In this document: positions 10,238-19,900 of the stretch, in pieces
How the letters are laid out: every line of letters begins with the position of its first letter
How positions within the stretch are numbered: the first letter of the stretch is position 1
Assembly: GCA_014529385.2 (NCBI GenBank)
Contig: CM043963.1
Coordinates: 98,783,912 to 98,847,911, forward strand
DNA length: 64,000 nucleotides
Direction of reading: 5' to 3'
DNA from: Adiantum capillus-veneris
Taxonomy: Eukaryota > Streptophyta > Polypodiopsida > Polypodiales > Pteridaceae
Program-made: the position numbers and the translations under genes
The notes under the pieces: generated by a model
The model's input: the letters and a program-made list of their open reading frames with translations, nothing else
The model's database searches: none
What the model was told of the DNA's origin: nothing

Positions 10238-10715
10238 ACATAGGGATAAAGATATTCTAATCAGGTGGTGAAATGTAGCTATCTAGATTGTGATCTTCCC
10301 AAAGCTTTGTCCACCTCAGGCGATGTAGTGAAAACCACTAAATCCAATGCTGTGTATTCAATTGATATAAAGCATTCTCTGTAAAACCTCCTACTCATAA
10401 AAGCATAGGGATTGTGAAACCTGTGGGCCGTGCCTCCAAAATCATCCGCATCCACTCTTAACATTTCCTCATGATGTACCCTAGAAAGGATGCAGATCTA
10501 CAGCACAACCATACTATAAGAGGGGCATGAGGGACCCACTTGTCATCCACCTCAAAAGCTTAAGAGGGGTAGGAGGGACCCACTCTCTGTCTCTGTGTCT
10601 TAATCCACGCTTGCCCGCTGCTAACTCTCACTGGGACATCTGTTGGTGATGCAAAACCTGCTGAATGGTCAAAATCTTCTCCAAACTAAGAGGACTCACT
10701 CTCCTGCTCCCCCTC
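10238..10715 (-). repeat. LINE family II 3' region
   Basis: This block matches 42935-43080 and parts of 48040-48370 (shared phrases such as TCAAGTGGTGAAATGTAGC, GTGCCTCCAAAATCAT and GACCCACTTGTC). The direction comes from 42810-43830, where the same block lies downstream of a minus-strand zf-RVT domain. No coding remains. Confidence 0.6.
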
Positions 10716-10744
10716 AATAGTGCCTATTGTAAGAAGTTTGGATG

Positions 10745-10905
10745 TCTAGACTGACTTGACCAGGCTAGACCACTCCGGCTAGACAGGGAGACTAGACCAG
10801 CTAGACTAAGCTGGACAAGGCGAAGATGGACTAGACAAGCTAGACAAGGGCGAAGCTGGTCTAGACCAAGCTGGACCACACCAGCAGAGTAGACCAGGCA
10901 AGGGC
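10745..10905. repeat. Degenerate CTAGAC/CTGGAC array
   Basis: About eleven CTAGAC or CTGGAC words occur in 160 bp, spaced 8-20 bp, several within TCTAGA or GCTAGAC. There is no exact period. I do not recognise the source. Confidence 0.65.
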
Positions 10906-10913
10906 TAAACCCA

Positions 10914-11865
10914 CTAGCTCCTCAACCATATATGCTGAAAGGAGTGGAGTGAGACTTCAGTTGAGGTCCCAGCGAGCATCCCAAACATGAGAGCACATAA
11001 AATCTGTAGAGTCTCTCTAGCAGACGACTTGATTCTCGTATAAAACCCCACCGAAACTGCATTGACTGCGGAGTGCGAGCCACAGATGAAATATGCTAGG
11101 CTTTGTGCCAAAAACTGCAAAAAGGAATCTATCCCAAGCATCTCTTTCACACTACTACATATGGTAAGGATGGCGGTTGAATGGTGAGCCAATCCTCACT
11201 GGTTTCTACATTGTTGAAATCGCCATCGACAACCGACGAATCCATAGGAGGCAATGCATGCAGCGTCACCATGAAACGCGTTTCGATAGGTCAAGACAGG
11301 TGAAACGTTTCGCTCACCAAGTGAAACACAAGCCGTTTCACTAACAACAAGTTACCATAGTTTTAGTTTCACAGTCGCTAAATGCAAGTTTCGGTCTCAC
11401 GTTTCATTGTGCTCTCATTTTGAACTGAAACGTTTCGTGGTGAAACACCGCGTTTCAGGGTGAACGTTTCGGCCTTGAAACGTTTCGCCGTTACGCTGAA
11501 TGCATGTACAGTCTGTTGCCACAACTCAGCCCTCTCCCTAGCTGAAGTGGAGGCATGGATGCACATCACACCAACCAGGGTATCACATCGCTCTACCATG
11601 TACTAAAGTACCATGGTCATGAACACAATGGCGCCAACGAGGTTCCACAGAAATGCATACACAACTACTAGAGTACGTGTATCCAATCCCAGTTTCTCAA
11701 AATGCGGTAACTATTCATACATAACTTGTGCTCCCGCACAAGAACGATATCCAGATCTCAGTCTACATGAGAGCACAAATCTCTATGAAGAAAATTCTGT
11801 TTGGAACCACTAATGCTAGTGTGATGCAAGCCATTGACATTCCAAGTGACAATATGTAAATCCAT
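10914..11865 (-). pseudogene. LINE family II ORF2: APE-type endonuclease, interrupted
   Basis: Reading down from ATG 11865, the frame gives MDLHIVTWNVNG, the first strand of an L1-type apurinic-like endonuclease, then VREHKL in the position of the usual LQE-K motif. ERAELWQQTVHAF follows (about 11545-11507). After a 238-bp insertion (11261-11498) the domain resumes with GDFNNVETSEDW (about 11235), the Asp/Asn catalytic strand. Stops and frame changes show decay. The endonuclease would nick the target for reverse transcription. RT is not recognisable below 10914. ORF1 of the same element is upstream at 12460-13579. Confidence 0.78.
11261..11498. mobile_element. hAT-like MITE, 238 bp, with GAAACGTTTC palindromes
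   Basis: It is flanked by a perfect 8-bp direct repeat AATGCATG (11253-11260 and 11499-11506). The ends are inverted: CAGCGTCACCATGAAACG on the left against CAGCGTAACGGCGAAACG read from the right. An 8-bp target duplication with short CA... ends is the hAT signature. Inside are three perfect GAAACGTTTC palindromes (11302, 11427, 11477), one GAAACGCGTTTC (11273) and several half sites. These probably serve as subterminal transposase sites. It has no coding capacity, so it depends on an autonomous partner. It splits the endonuclease of the surrounding LINE, which supports the boundaries. Confidence 0.85.
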
Positions 11866-12459
11866 GTGTCAACCAATGATGAATCTGAAACCTCAGAAGC
11901 ATACATCAATTGTGTCAACGGCTACAAGACTGAAGATCAATGCCATGCTATCTTGATCCCTGGCCGAAGCCGTGGAACAAGGGCTAAAGGAAGGGCATCC
12001 TCGTCATCATGGGGAAGTGGTCAGAGGAGCTGTCCTAGAGCAAAGGAGTGAGCAGCTGTAAACCACAAACCAAAGTAGTTAGAAGAGCATCCGAGTGTGG
12101 AGACTACTGCCCACTCTGACGATACTCGCATGGTGGGAGGGATCGATGTAGTATGGTCCACGGATAAAACTAGCAGTAAACAATTGCAGTCCTCTGTATA
12201 GAGCCATTGTATGGCTCCTATGCTCTGTGCCAGTCTGTCTGTAGCAAGGTATGATGGAATGCAGCTTGCCCAAGTCTGGATAGCGTGCAAGGTGTGGCGA
12301 AGAACAAAATCCATAACTGAAACTTTTGTCCATGTCTCAAAGCCAGTAAAACGTAGGGAGAAGAAGAGCATGGGACTCTGCCTACTACCTAGAAGAGAGC
12401 GTACCTTCTATGCACGTCCTAAAATGTACAGGCAAACCAATAACGGACCAATGATTACT
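11866..12459 (-). other. LINE family II inter-ORF region
   Basis: This lies between ORF1 and ORF2 of the minus-strand family II LINE. Minus-strand frames over 12021-12371 are open for up to 116 codons but show no motif I recognise. Confidence 0.4.
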
Positions 12460-13579
12460 CAGTTCTAGAAAACTGCCAAGCTAGAGGCGCAAAAGCTAGG
12501 AAGGATCTAGGAACATGAGGGGTGGGTGGAGCGCACAGTAGAGGAGGAGAGGATTGAGTGTCATGGGTGGGGTTGTGCGGCAAGCGGTGATGGTATTGTA
12601 GTGTCAGTGGGAGGGAAGAAGAGGCTGGTGAAGATGGCATAGGTGGGAAGTCTATCTCCATAACTAAATGCGAGGAAGCTTTGGGTGGATGCCGCAAAGT
12701 AGGGGGTATGTCCGATAGCGTCTGAACCGACTGAGTAGCTAAGACTCGAGAGATTGTCAGGGAGACAGGCTGTCGAGGTGGTGAGTGTGGTGTTGCTGGA
12801 GGCGGTGCCTGCCGAAAAGTATCTAGACGAGGGGCCTTTTGCCAACCACCCGTTGCGCCCTAAGGTGGGGGATGTTGTGGCTCAGAGCGATGCGGAGGAT
12901 GGGAAGGACAATCTCTCACCATGTGCCCAAACTAATGGCATTTAAGACACTGATCTGAGCGACCAATAACCACCAACCTCTGTAAACGAACCTTCTCTGT
13001 GGTGGGATCGCGAAGTTGTACTGTATCTGGGAAATGGGTGTCCCCGAGTGGATTGATGTGTATCTGTGGTGTGCCGATCTTTGTAGCCAATGAACCTGGT
13101 ATAACCAGGCCCCACCTAGCGGCTACACTAGTAACACAACCTGAAAGATGGGCTGGGAGTGATGGAAAGGGGAGAGTGACTGGAAAATGAGGGATCCTTT
13201 GCTGGCGATCAAAATCCTCAACATCGAAGTCTGGTGTCCAGTGCTCTAAAACAACAGTCAGGTCCCTGCAACAATAGGAGAGCGACTTCAGAGAGACTCG
13301 GCACATCAGTCGTTTGAAAGTTGCACTTGCAAGATGCAACAACCCAACATGATGAGCTCCGAGATGGTACATCAAGGGTCATCCAGGGTAGACCGAAGCC
13401 ACTCGCGAATGTGCCGTGTGAAGGGGAGAGGCCCACCATACGCCCAACCAGTGTCTGGCCATGTAATCTCTAGTGGTCGCCTCGATACTGGCTAGGTCCT
13501 TCGTAGTCAAGTCATATGTCTAGGTGAAGGGTGCGTGGGCAGTTGTTGTGACGCCAAGTGCATGTATGGTGGCTGCCAT
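12460..13579 (-). pseudogene. LINE family II ORF1 (DUF4283-like plus zinc knuckle)
   Basis: The likely start is ATG 13579 (MAATIHAL). The central part (RCTISELIMLG..., CCRDLTVVLEHW, LPFPSLPAHLSG, ARWGLVIPGSLATKIG) resembles the RNA-binding DUF4283 region of plant L1 ORF1. Then come QRLVVIGRSDQCLKCH and FGHMVRDCPSH, a CX2CX4HX4C zinc knuckle, with TAG (12929-12931) in place of one residue inside the knuckle. A Pro/Ser/Thr-rich tail follows to about 12460. Frame changes near 13380 and 12840 and the knuckle stop make it a pseudogene. ORF1 protein would bind LINE RNA. Confidence 0.72.
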
Positions 13580-13610
13580 GGAGCAAGAATTGATCAAAGG
13601 GTAGAAGTTG

Positions 13611-13613
<3 letters not shown>

Positions 13614-13670
<57 letters not shown>
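13614..13670. repeat. (CT)n microsatellite
   Basis: A pure CT tract of 57 bp lying just upstream (minus sense) of the family II ORF1 start. Confidence 0.97.
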
Positions 13671-13672
<2 letters not shown>

Positions 13673-14105
13673 GTGCAATGCAGGAGAAGCAATGGAGAAC
13701 CTCATACGGTAGCCAAAGGGAAGGCACTTTTGGAGCACATTACAACTGTGGGCTCTCGAAATTTACTGAAAAAGATGCCTAAAGAATTGCAAACCCTTGC
13801 ACTGTAGCGTAACAGAAAAAGATGGGATTTGCGAGCAGTGGTAGTTTGTGACACAAAAGGTGCTGCAAACAGCTTGCAAGCAAGGGACCAAGGGATGTTT
13901 AGTTGTTGGTGCTTCAAGCAAAGACGAGCAGGGACTGCTGGGTAAAGACGCACAAGGACTGCAAGGCAGAAGCGCGTAGGCACTGCAAGGCAAAAGCGCG
14001 CAACAATAAATAGGTTAGGGCACAACCGCAAACGGAGTTCGCACTTGGGGTTTCATTGCAGATAGAGCCATGCACGTTTGGGGTTTCGCCACAGGCAGCT
14101 TTGCA
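13671..14105. other. Unassigned stretch between CT tracts
   Basis: I find no supported gene. It opens with ATGTGCAATGCAGGAGA, a phrase also present in the LINE family B ORF2 at 14932, so it may be LINE-derived. Short repeats of GCACTGCAAGGCA occur near 13920-14000. Confidence 0.4.
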
Positions 14106-14533
14106 TCTCTCTCTCTCTCTCTCTCTGGCTCGGCAGTCAGATGAGAAAGCTTCACAGCAGACTTCAGAACCCACCTATACCAAAGGTATATTAGTTAACA
14201 GAGCCATTGAGCTTGGGAGAGCTAGGCGCCCAAGTTTACGAGGGCGACCACGACATCGACGGAGGCACCATCAGAGTATCAAGACTATTCTAGCACCACA
14301 TGGGAGACGTCCAATGTGACTATTTACAGAGGCGGACATTGACAATGCTCTGCGACCAATGCAATACTTTCTCGGACAATGCCCGATGCCGGGCATCATG
14401 ATGATGATTTTAGTTTTTCACTTTACTTAATTTTTATTTTGTACCTAGACATTGTATTAGATCCACCAAGATTGTATCAATTTGGTCTCATAGGTCATTT
14501 TGGCCTTTTGAAGACGTTCGATATAACATTTCA

Positions 14534-14597
<64 letters not shown>
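14106..14597 (+). mobile_element. LINE family I, 5'-truncated 3' end in CT tracts
   Basis: It starts at a (TC)n tract (14106-14126) and ends in a second one (14541-14597). The body matches family I 3' ends: the CATCGACGGAGGCACCATCA phrase near 14250, TTAGATCCACCA, GGTCTCATAGGTCA, CTTTTGAAGACGTT and ATATAACATTTCATTTCAT. The last four form the family terminus, seen at many places here on both strands. No ORF remains. Confidence 0.8.
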
Positions 14598-14599
<2 letters not shown>

Positions 14600-14648
14600 A
14601 TAGAGTCTTCCTCGTGTTAAAGTGAAGTCTGGTACTAAGTCTTGAGTT

Positions 14649-14713
<65 letters not shown>
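14598..14713. repeat. Spacer and second (CT)n tract
   Basis: A 55-bp unique spacer (14598-14652) is followed by a pure TC tract at 14653-14713, which meets the start of the next LINE fragment. Confidence 0.9.
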
Positions 14714-14715
<2 letters not shown>

Positions 14716-15925
14716 ATAGCGGGCTGATCGTGAATGGATCCAAAACCAAGGTTATGCTTGTAAAGACCCTCAATGACGAAAATCCATGCATTGTATACAA
14801 CAATGAGAAACTTGAAGTGGTAGATCACTTCAAGTACCTTGGCCTTGAGGTTCCATCCAATCATAAATGGAAGGATTGTGCAATGCGTCGCTTGGAAGCC
14901 GGAAAGAGGGCTTATTATGCATTTGAGAACATGTGCAATGCAGGAGAGATCAAGTGTTGGGCTCTCAAAAAGTACTTCTTTGACACATTGGTGACACCGG
15001 TGCTTCTTTATGGAGTGGAGGTGTGGGGTGGAAGCATCGGGAAGTCTACTTGGAAAGAGTTTGAGAATGTCCAAAAGCGTTTTCTCACCAACTTTCTCCA
15101 AGTCAAGACACAAACACCCTACATGCTCTTACTTCTTGAGTCCGGATCGCTTCCCATTGAGGTCTTGGGCATGGAAAGGGTTGTGGAGTACATGCGTAAG
15201 ACACAACGTAGCCCTTTGCATCGACTTCCTAGAATCGCATATGAAGCAAGTCAAAAGGTTCAAAAGACATGCAAGAGCAAAATACTAAGTTCGGGGTGGA
15301 TGCTTGATATCAAGAAATGGTTTGGAAAATGGGATGCATGTCACTTGGTCAAGGATGCGTCGATCGACTCCCAAGTTAATGAGGCCTTCTTACAACGCCA
15401 ATGTATCATGGCTTGGGAGAAATCCGGAGGTTCTCGCTTCAGCCATTACACCACACACGTTGCCCCAAACTACAAATCTCTCTTCTTCTCGGAACGAGGT
15501 AACCGAACCCATTCCTACATCCTTGAGCCCATCCCGTTGAGTGCGATCCGCACCATTGCCTCCATTCGTCTTAGCTCCCATTCTCTACGCTGCGAGACAG
15601 GACGTTGGGGCACTGGCGAGGAGTGTCATCGACTTTGCACCTTATGCCCTCGTCAAGTGCGAGAGAGTGAGTACCACACACTACTTGAGTGCTCAGCTTT
15701 TGACCACATTAGGTCCTCTTTTCCCCATATATTCAGCCATGAGCTCTCCCTACATACCTTCCTCTCCCAACCACGATGTGGACTCTCTATTGCGACGCTC
15801 ATTTCAGCCATTTTTGAGCATCGAGAGTCACTTATGAACTCCACTCACACCACGTGACATGTTCATTTGGTCCCATAGGTCATATTTGACCTCCCAGGAC
15901 GATAATAGAACTATCTATCTATCTA

Positions 15926-15989
<64 letters not shown>
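14714..15989 (+). mobile_element. LINE family B, 5'-truncated, with TC tail
   Basis: It begins at a (CT)n tract inside the RT domain (just after the YADD motif) and runs to a 3' UTR with GGTCCCATAGGTCATATTTGACC. It ends in (TATC)n passing into (TC)n at 15911-15989. The next LINE starts directly after this tail. Family B differs from family I in sequence but has the same domain order and tail type. Confidence 0.85.
14730..15857 (+). CDS. LINE family B ORF2 C-terminal part (RT thumb and zinc region)
   Basis: This is a continuous frame of 375 codons with no internal stop, so a young copy. It starts in the RT just after motif C: VNGSKTKVMLVKT is motif D, followed by DHFKYLGLEVPSN and FDTLVTPVLLYGVEVWGG, typical of L1/Tx1-type LINEs. 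Near residues 290-340 a Cys/His cluster (CHRLCTLCPRQVRESEYHTLLEC) matches the C-terminal zinc-binding region. The true N-terminus (endonuclease, RT fingers and palm) is missing, so the ATG at 14730 is only an internal Met. The protein would bind RNA or DNA but cannot reverse transcribe. Confidence 0.85.
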   Translation: MNGSKTKVMLVKTLNDENPCIVYNNEKLEVVDHFKYLGLEVPSNHKWKDCAMRRLEAGKRAYYAFENMCNAGEIKCWALKKYFFDTLVTPVLLYGVEVWGGSIGKSTWKEFENVQKRFLTNFLQVKTQTPYMLLLLESGSLPIEVLGMERVVEYMRKTQRSPLHRLPRIAYEASQKVQKTCKSKILSSGWMLDIKKWFGKWDACHLVKDASIDSQVNEAFLQRQCIMAWEKSGGSRFSHYTTHVAPNYKSLFFSERGNRTHSYILEPIPLSAIRTIASIRLSSHSLRCETGRWGTGEECHRLCTLCPRQVRESEYHTLLECSAFDHIRSSFPHIFSHELSLHTFLSQPRCGLSIATLISAIFEHRESLMNSTHTT

Positions 15990-15992
<3 letters not shown>

Positions 15993-16059
15993 ATTCAAGG
16001 GGATGGGCTGTAAACACTAGGCTTCCCGTGCGCTCAGCCTCGCCTCCTCGAGCTCGACC

Positions 16060-16914
16060 ATGGCACCTCTTGACAGGAAAGAAGTGGAGGACATGATAGC
16101 CAGAGCTATCACACAGGCCAAGAAAGATGCGGACAAGGCACTGAACGCCGAAGTAAGGAGGATGACGGAAAAGATGAAGCAGATGGAGGATAACATCAGA
16201 GGCCTCACAGAAGAAAAGGAGGCCTGGAAAAAAGCATTCGAAGAACTCCGTGACACCTCCAACACGGAGATACACCGTCTACAAGAAAGCATCAACCACC
16301 TCCAAATCTCGAGGGAAGAGGGGGAAATCTCGAGCTTCGAAGACATAGAAGTAGAGATCAAAAATAAATGGAAAGCAGACATCAAAGAAGAGATCCAGAC
16401 AGAAATGGAGGCCAAACAATCGGGATGGGTGGAAGTAGTTAAAAAGAATATCAAGAAGGAGGTATGCGAGGAGGTTCACATGGGAGAGCACTTGAGGGTT
16501 CAGCTTACTCTCGAGGAGGAGCGATTGCGCCAGATGAGGAAACACAATGTTAGGATCACTGGCCTTAAAGAGGGACCTTCAGCAGAGGAGGATGCACGAG
16601 AGCTTTGTAGCCAACTAGGCTACAAAGAGACTATGCCTTTTACAAAGGCATGGCGAGCCGGCCGTGACACCACTCGAGCTCGCCCGTTGATCATGCAGTT
16701 ACGAGGAGATGAGGACCGCACCACCTTTTTTCGCAAAAGGGTGCTCTTACGAGGCCTCCAAGGCGGCCATATCTTTATGGACGAGGACCTCACTAGGATG
16801 CAGATCGAGCACAGGAAATCATGCATGCCCAGGGTCCTTCAGGCACGGAAAGAAGGTAAAAAGGCCTTCTTTCGAGATGGTAGAATCTTCATCGACGGCC
16901 GCCCAATCTCATAG
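16060..16914 (+). CDS. LINE family I ORF1 protein (coiled coil, RRM-like, CTD)
   Basis: 284 codons from ATG 16060. Residues about 5-155 are strongly helical and charged with heptad spacing (coiled coil, probably trimerising). Residues about 160-215 (NVRITGLKEGP, AEEDARELCSQLG, FTKAWRAGR, RARPLIMQLRG) resemble the RRM-like domain of vertebrate L1 ORF1p. Residues about 225-284 (GGHIFMDEDLTRMQIEHRK, LQARKEGKKAFFRDGRIFIDG) match its C-terminal domain. The usual role is to coat LINE RNA and act as a nucleic-acid chaperone. The layout differs from the zinc-knuckle ORF1 of family II in this window. It ends in TAG, after which the same frame stays open into ORF2. Confidence 0.85.
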   Translation: MAPLDRKEVEDMIARAITQAKKDADKALNAEVRRMTEKMKQMEDNIRGLTEEKEAWKKAFEELRDTSNTEIHRLQESINHLQISREEGEISSFEDIEVEIKNKWKADIKEEIQTEMEAKQSGWVEVVKKNIKKEVCEEVHMGEHLRVQLTLEEERLRQMRKHNVRITGLKEGPSAEEDARELCSQLGYKETMPFTKAWRAGRDTTRARPLIMQLRGDEDRTTFFRKRVLLRGLQGGHIFMDEDLTRMQIEHRKSCMPRVLQARKEGKKAFFRDGRIFIDGRPIS

Positions 16915-16971
16915 GGATTCGGGACCTATGAGACACATACACTAGCAGAGGAGACACCACTCAGAGGGGCA
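16912..16971 (+). promoter_or_regulatory. In-frame ORF1 stop and stop-free linker (readthrough candidate)
   Basis: TAG at 16912-16914 is followed by GGA and then by 18 sense codons leading into the endonuclease motif WNCNG. No frame change occurs between ORF1 and ORF2. The first in-frame ATG after the stop is at 17209, 98 codons downstream and inside the endonuclease. A complete ORF2 therefore needs readthrough, a non-ATG start or another recoding event. Homologous junctions at 33701 and 39081 are built the same way. Confidence 0.7.
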
Positions 16972-19900
16972 GTCTGGAACTGCAATGGTTCTATATGGAC
17001 ACATCCGGAGCGCCTAGAGGAGATCATCAGTGAGCATGACTTTGTATGTTTTACGGAGACACATGAGAGCCTAGAGAGAGGACTACCTGTAGTCACAGGA
17101 TTCCAGTGGGAGTCGACTTACAGGACCATCACCAGACAGAGTACAGCTCGGGGGTCAGGAGGGGTGGCCATACTATTCAAACAGAGCTTACACAACCGGA
17201 TACAGGTGATGAGTAGAGACGAGGAGGCATGCTATATGTGGGTACGGCTAGAGCTCACCCACGAGAGAGGGCTATACATTGCCATATGCTACTTTTCACC
17301 ACATGGATCACGATATGCTATCCAGGACCCCTACTCCCGACTGTCGGAGGACATTTCTCACTACACATCACTCGGGGAAGTCCTCCTCATGGGGGACTTC
17401 AACGGGAGGACACAGAGCCGACAGTGTGAGATCTATGATATGGAGCAGCCGGAGATCATGAGGGCACTTGATGCAGAGGACATGGGGGTGAGTAGAGTGT
17501 CTGCAGATGGGGGACAGGACAACACTGGATATGGCAGACACCTTCTTGAGCTTGGCAGCAGGCACCATCTCGTTATTTATAACGGGATGGCGAGGTGGCC
17601 AGATTCTGGGGGATTCACTTGCTTCCCACACAGTGGCGGAGAGAGCACAGTAGACTATTTGTTGGGCTCTACCCAGACAGCAGAGCTTATACACTCCTTC
17701 AGCGTTGCACGCACACCGATAGGGGCGGATCATACTTATCTCACATTCTCCCTTTTTGCTACACAGCTTGCTGACACCCCCGCCTCCCCCCCTCACACTT
17801 ACACTACCATTTCTTTCACTCATGAGCTCACTCCTGTTTATATACATCACCTGCATGAGCACCTTATACACTTAGACCCCACAGCCCCTCTGGACACACT
17901 CACCACACACATTACATCCATCTTACACGAGTCAGCCACTCAAAGTTTCCCACATCGCATACACACACACCCTCCACGCACTGGCACTATGCCACAAAAC
18001 AGGTGGTACGACGACGAATGTCAAGATCTACACAGACACCTACATATACTGGAGATCAGAGGGGAGATTACACATCGCCAGGCTCAGCGCAAGATGCAGA
18101 CACTTACCCGTCGTAAAAGACGGGAGTGGGAGGAGCACCAGTATTGGGACATCTATCATTTACTCATGAACAAGAATAGTGCTGAGGCATGGCGTCGGAT
18201 CAGACCTCCCAGGCCATCCACTCCTATTCAGGACCCAGCGGCATGGCACAGATATGCCGAGAGCTTATACGAGATCCCAGGACATCCACCCATACCTACG
18301 CCATCGGCTACCCGACCCACATCATCTACTTTCTTCACCACCCACATGGTGAAGAAAGCTATATCCCACCTACAGCATGGGAGGGCTAGAGATCAGGCAG
18401 GCCTACAGGCAGAGCATCTTATATATGGCTGTGATGCATTGGCACCACTCATTGCCCACCTCTTCAACCGCGCACTTTCAGAGGGATTCCCAGAGTCGTG
18501 GACAGCACACACCATCGTGCCTATCCACAAATCTGGGGATGCCATGGATCCTAGCACATATCGCACTATCATGATTGGTCCTATACTGGCCAAACTATAT
18601 GGCACGGTTTTAGAGGAGGAGCTCAGTTCTCTAGCAGAGGGAGAGGGCATGAGGACACCAGGACAGGCAGAGCATCTTACATATGGTTGTGATGCATTGG
18701 CACCACTCATTGCCCACCTCTTCAACCGCGCACTTTCAGAGGGATTCCCAGAGTCGTGGACAGCACACACCATCGTGCCTATCCACAAATCTGGGGATGC
18801 CATGGATCCTAGCACATATCGCACTATCATGATTGGTCCTATACTGGCCAAACTATATGGCGCGGTTTTAGAGGAGGAGCTCAGTTCTCTAGCAGAGGGA
18901 GAGGGCATGAGGACACCAGGACAGGCAGGCTTCCGCCGAGCTTTCTCTACTATTGATCATATCTTCACCCTTCGTTGTCTGATCGACCAGACACGGGTGA
19001 GGAAGAGGAGATTATATTGCTGCTTCGTTGACTTCCGCAAAGCATTTGACACAGTACCTAGAGAGAGACTTTTCCGATGTCTGGCTGCGCTTGGGATTGG
19101 AGAGGAGATGGCATGGGGGATCTATGCATTGTATGAGCATGTATCTGGCAGACTGAGATGCCCGGGTGGATTATCTGACACCCTTGTGAGCACCATTGGT
19201 GTGAAACAAGGTTGCCCCCTATCACCTACACTCTTTGGTCTATACATTGACGAGATTGTAGACTTCATCTTGCACAGAGGTGGAAAGGGTGTGGATATTG
19301 CAGGGACTACTGTACACATACTCTTATATGCAGATGATATTGTCCTGATGTCAGAGACGGCAGAGGGACTACAACTACATTTGCAGGCCCTGGATGATTT
19401 CTTCTCACAGAGAGGACTCACGGTGAACCTTGGCAAGACCAAGGTTCTCATATTTCATACATCGGCTCAGATTCGCCGACAGAGTAGATTTACAGTAGCT
19501 GGAGGGGATATAGAAGTGACAGGCTCATATGTATATCTGGGGGTTACATTCACCGCAGCATCAGGGACCTTCTCCATGACACAGGCAGCCAGAGATAGAC
19601 TTACCAGAGGATACGCATCACTAGCTCTGATGGAGAGACAGTGCCACCAGGCCCACTTTCAGGAGCCCCGGACGAAGGGGTGGCTCTTTGACACACTGGT
19701 CACACCTGCACTCATGTATGTCTCGGCCATTTGGGGACCGAGACTGGCAGACTCAGTATGGACACAGATAGAGAGGCCACAGATTATTATGATCTCCAGG
19801 ATGATTCGCAGCAAGCCATCAGTTCCACACGACATTATTAGAGCTGAGCTGGCTGCACCACCGATGTTGGTAGAGGCACTCTTTCAGACTGTTTGCCTTC

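Noticed and set aside
11613-12051. Plus-strand frames of 61-66 codons
   Set aside because: They lie opposite the family II endonuclease, which has real motifs (WNVNG, REHKL).
13512-13738. Open frames reading RERERE or LSLSLS across CT/GA tracts (also at 14457, 21057, 24335, 34591, 40687, 42430, 54584)
   Set aside because: They are translations of dinucleotide repeats, with no protein signal outside the tract.
17368-17871. 167-codon minus-strand frame
   Set aside because: It lies entirely opposite the LINE endonuclease and has no domain; a shadow of ORF2.
18393-18908. 171-codon minus-strand frame with an internal repeat
   Set aside because: Opposite strand of the RT duplication; the repeat only mirrors the 258-bp units.
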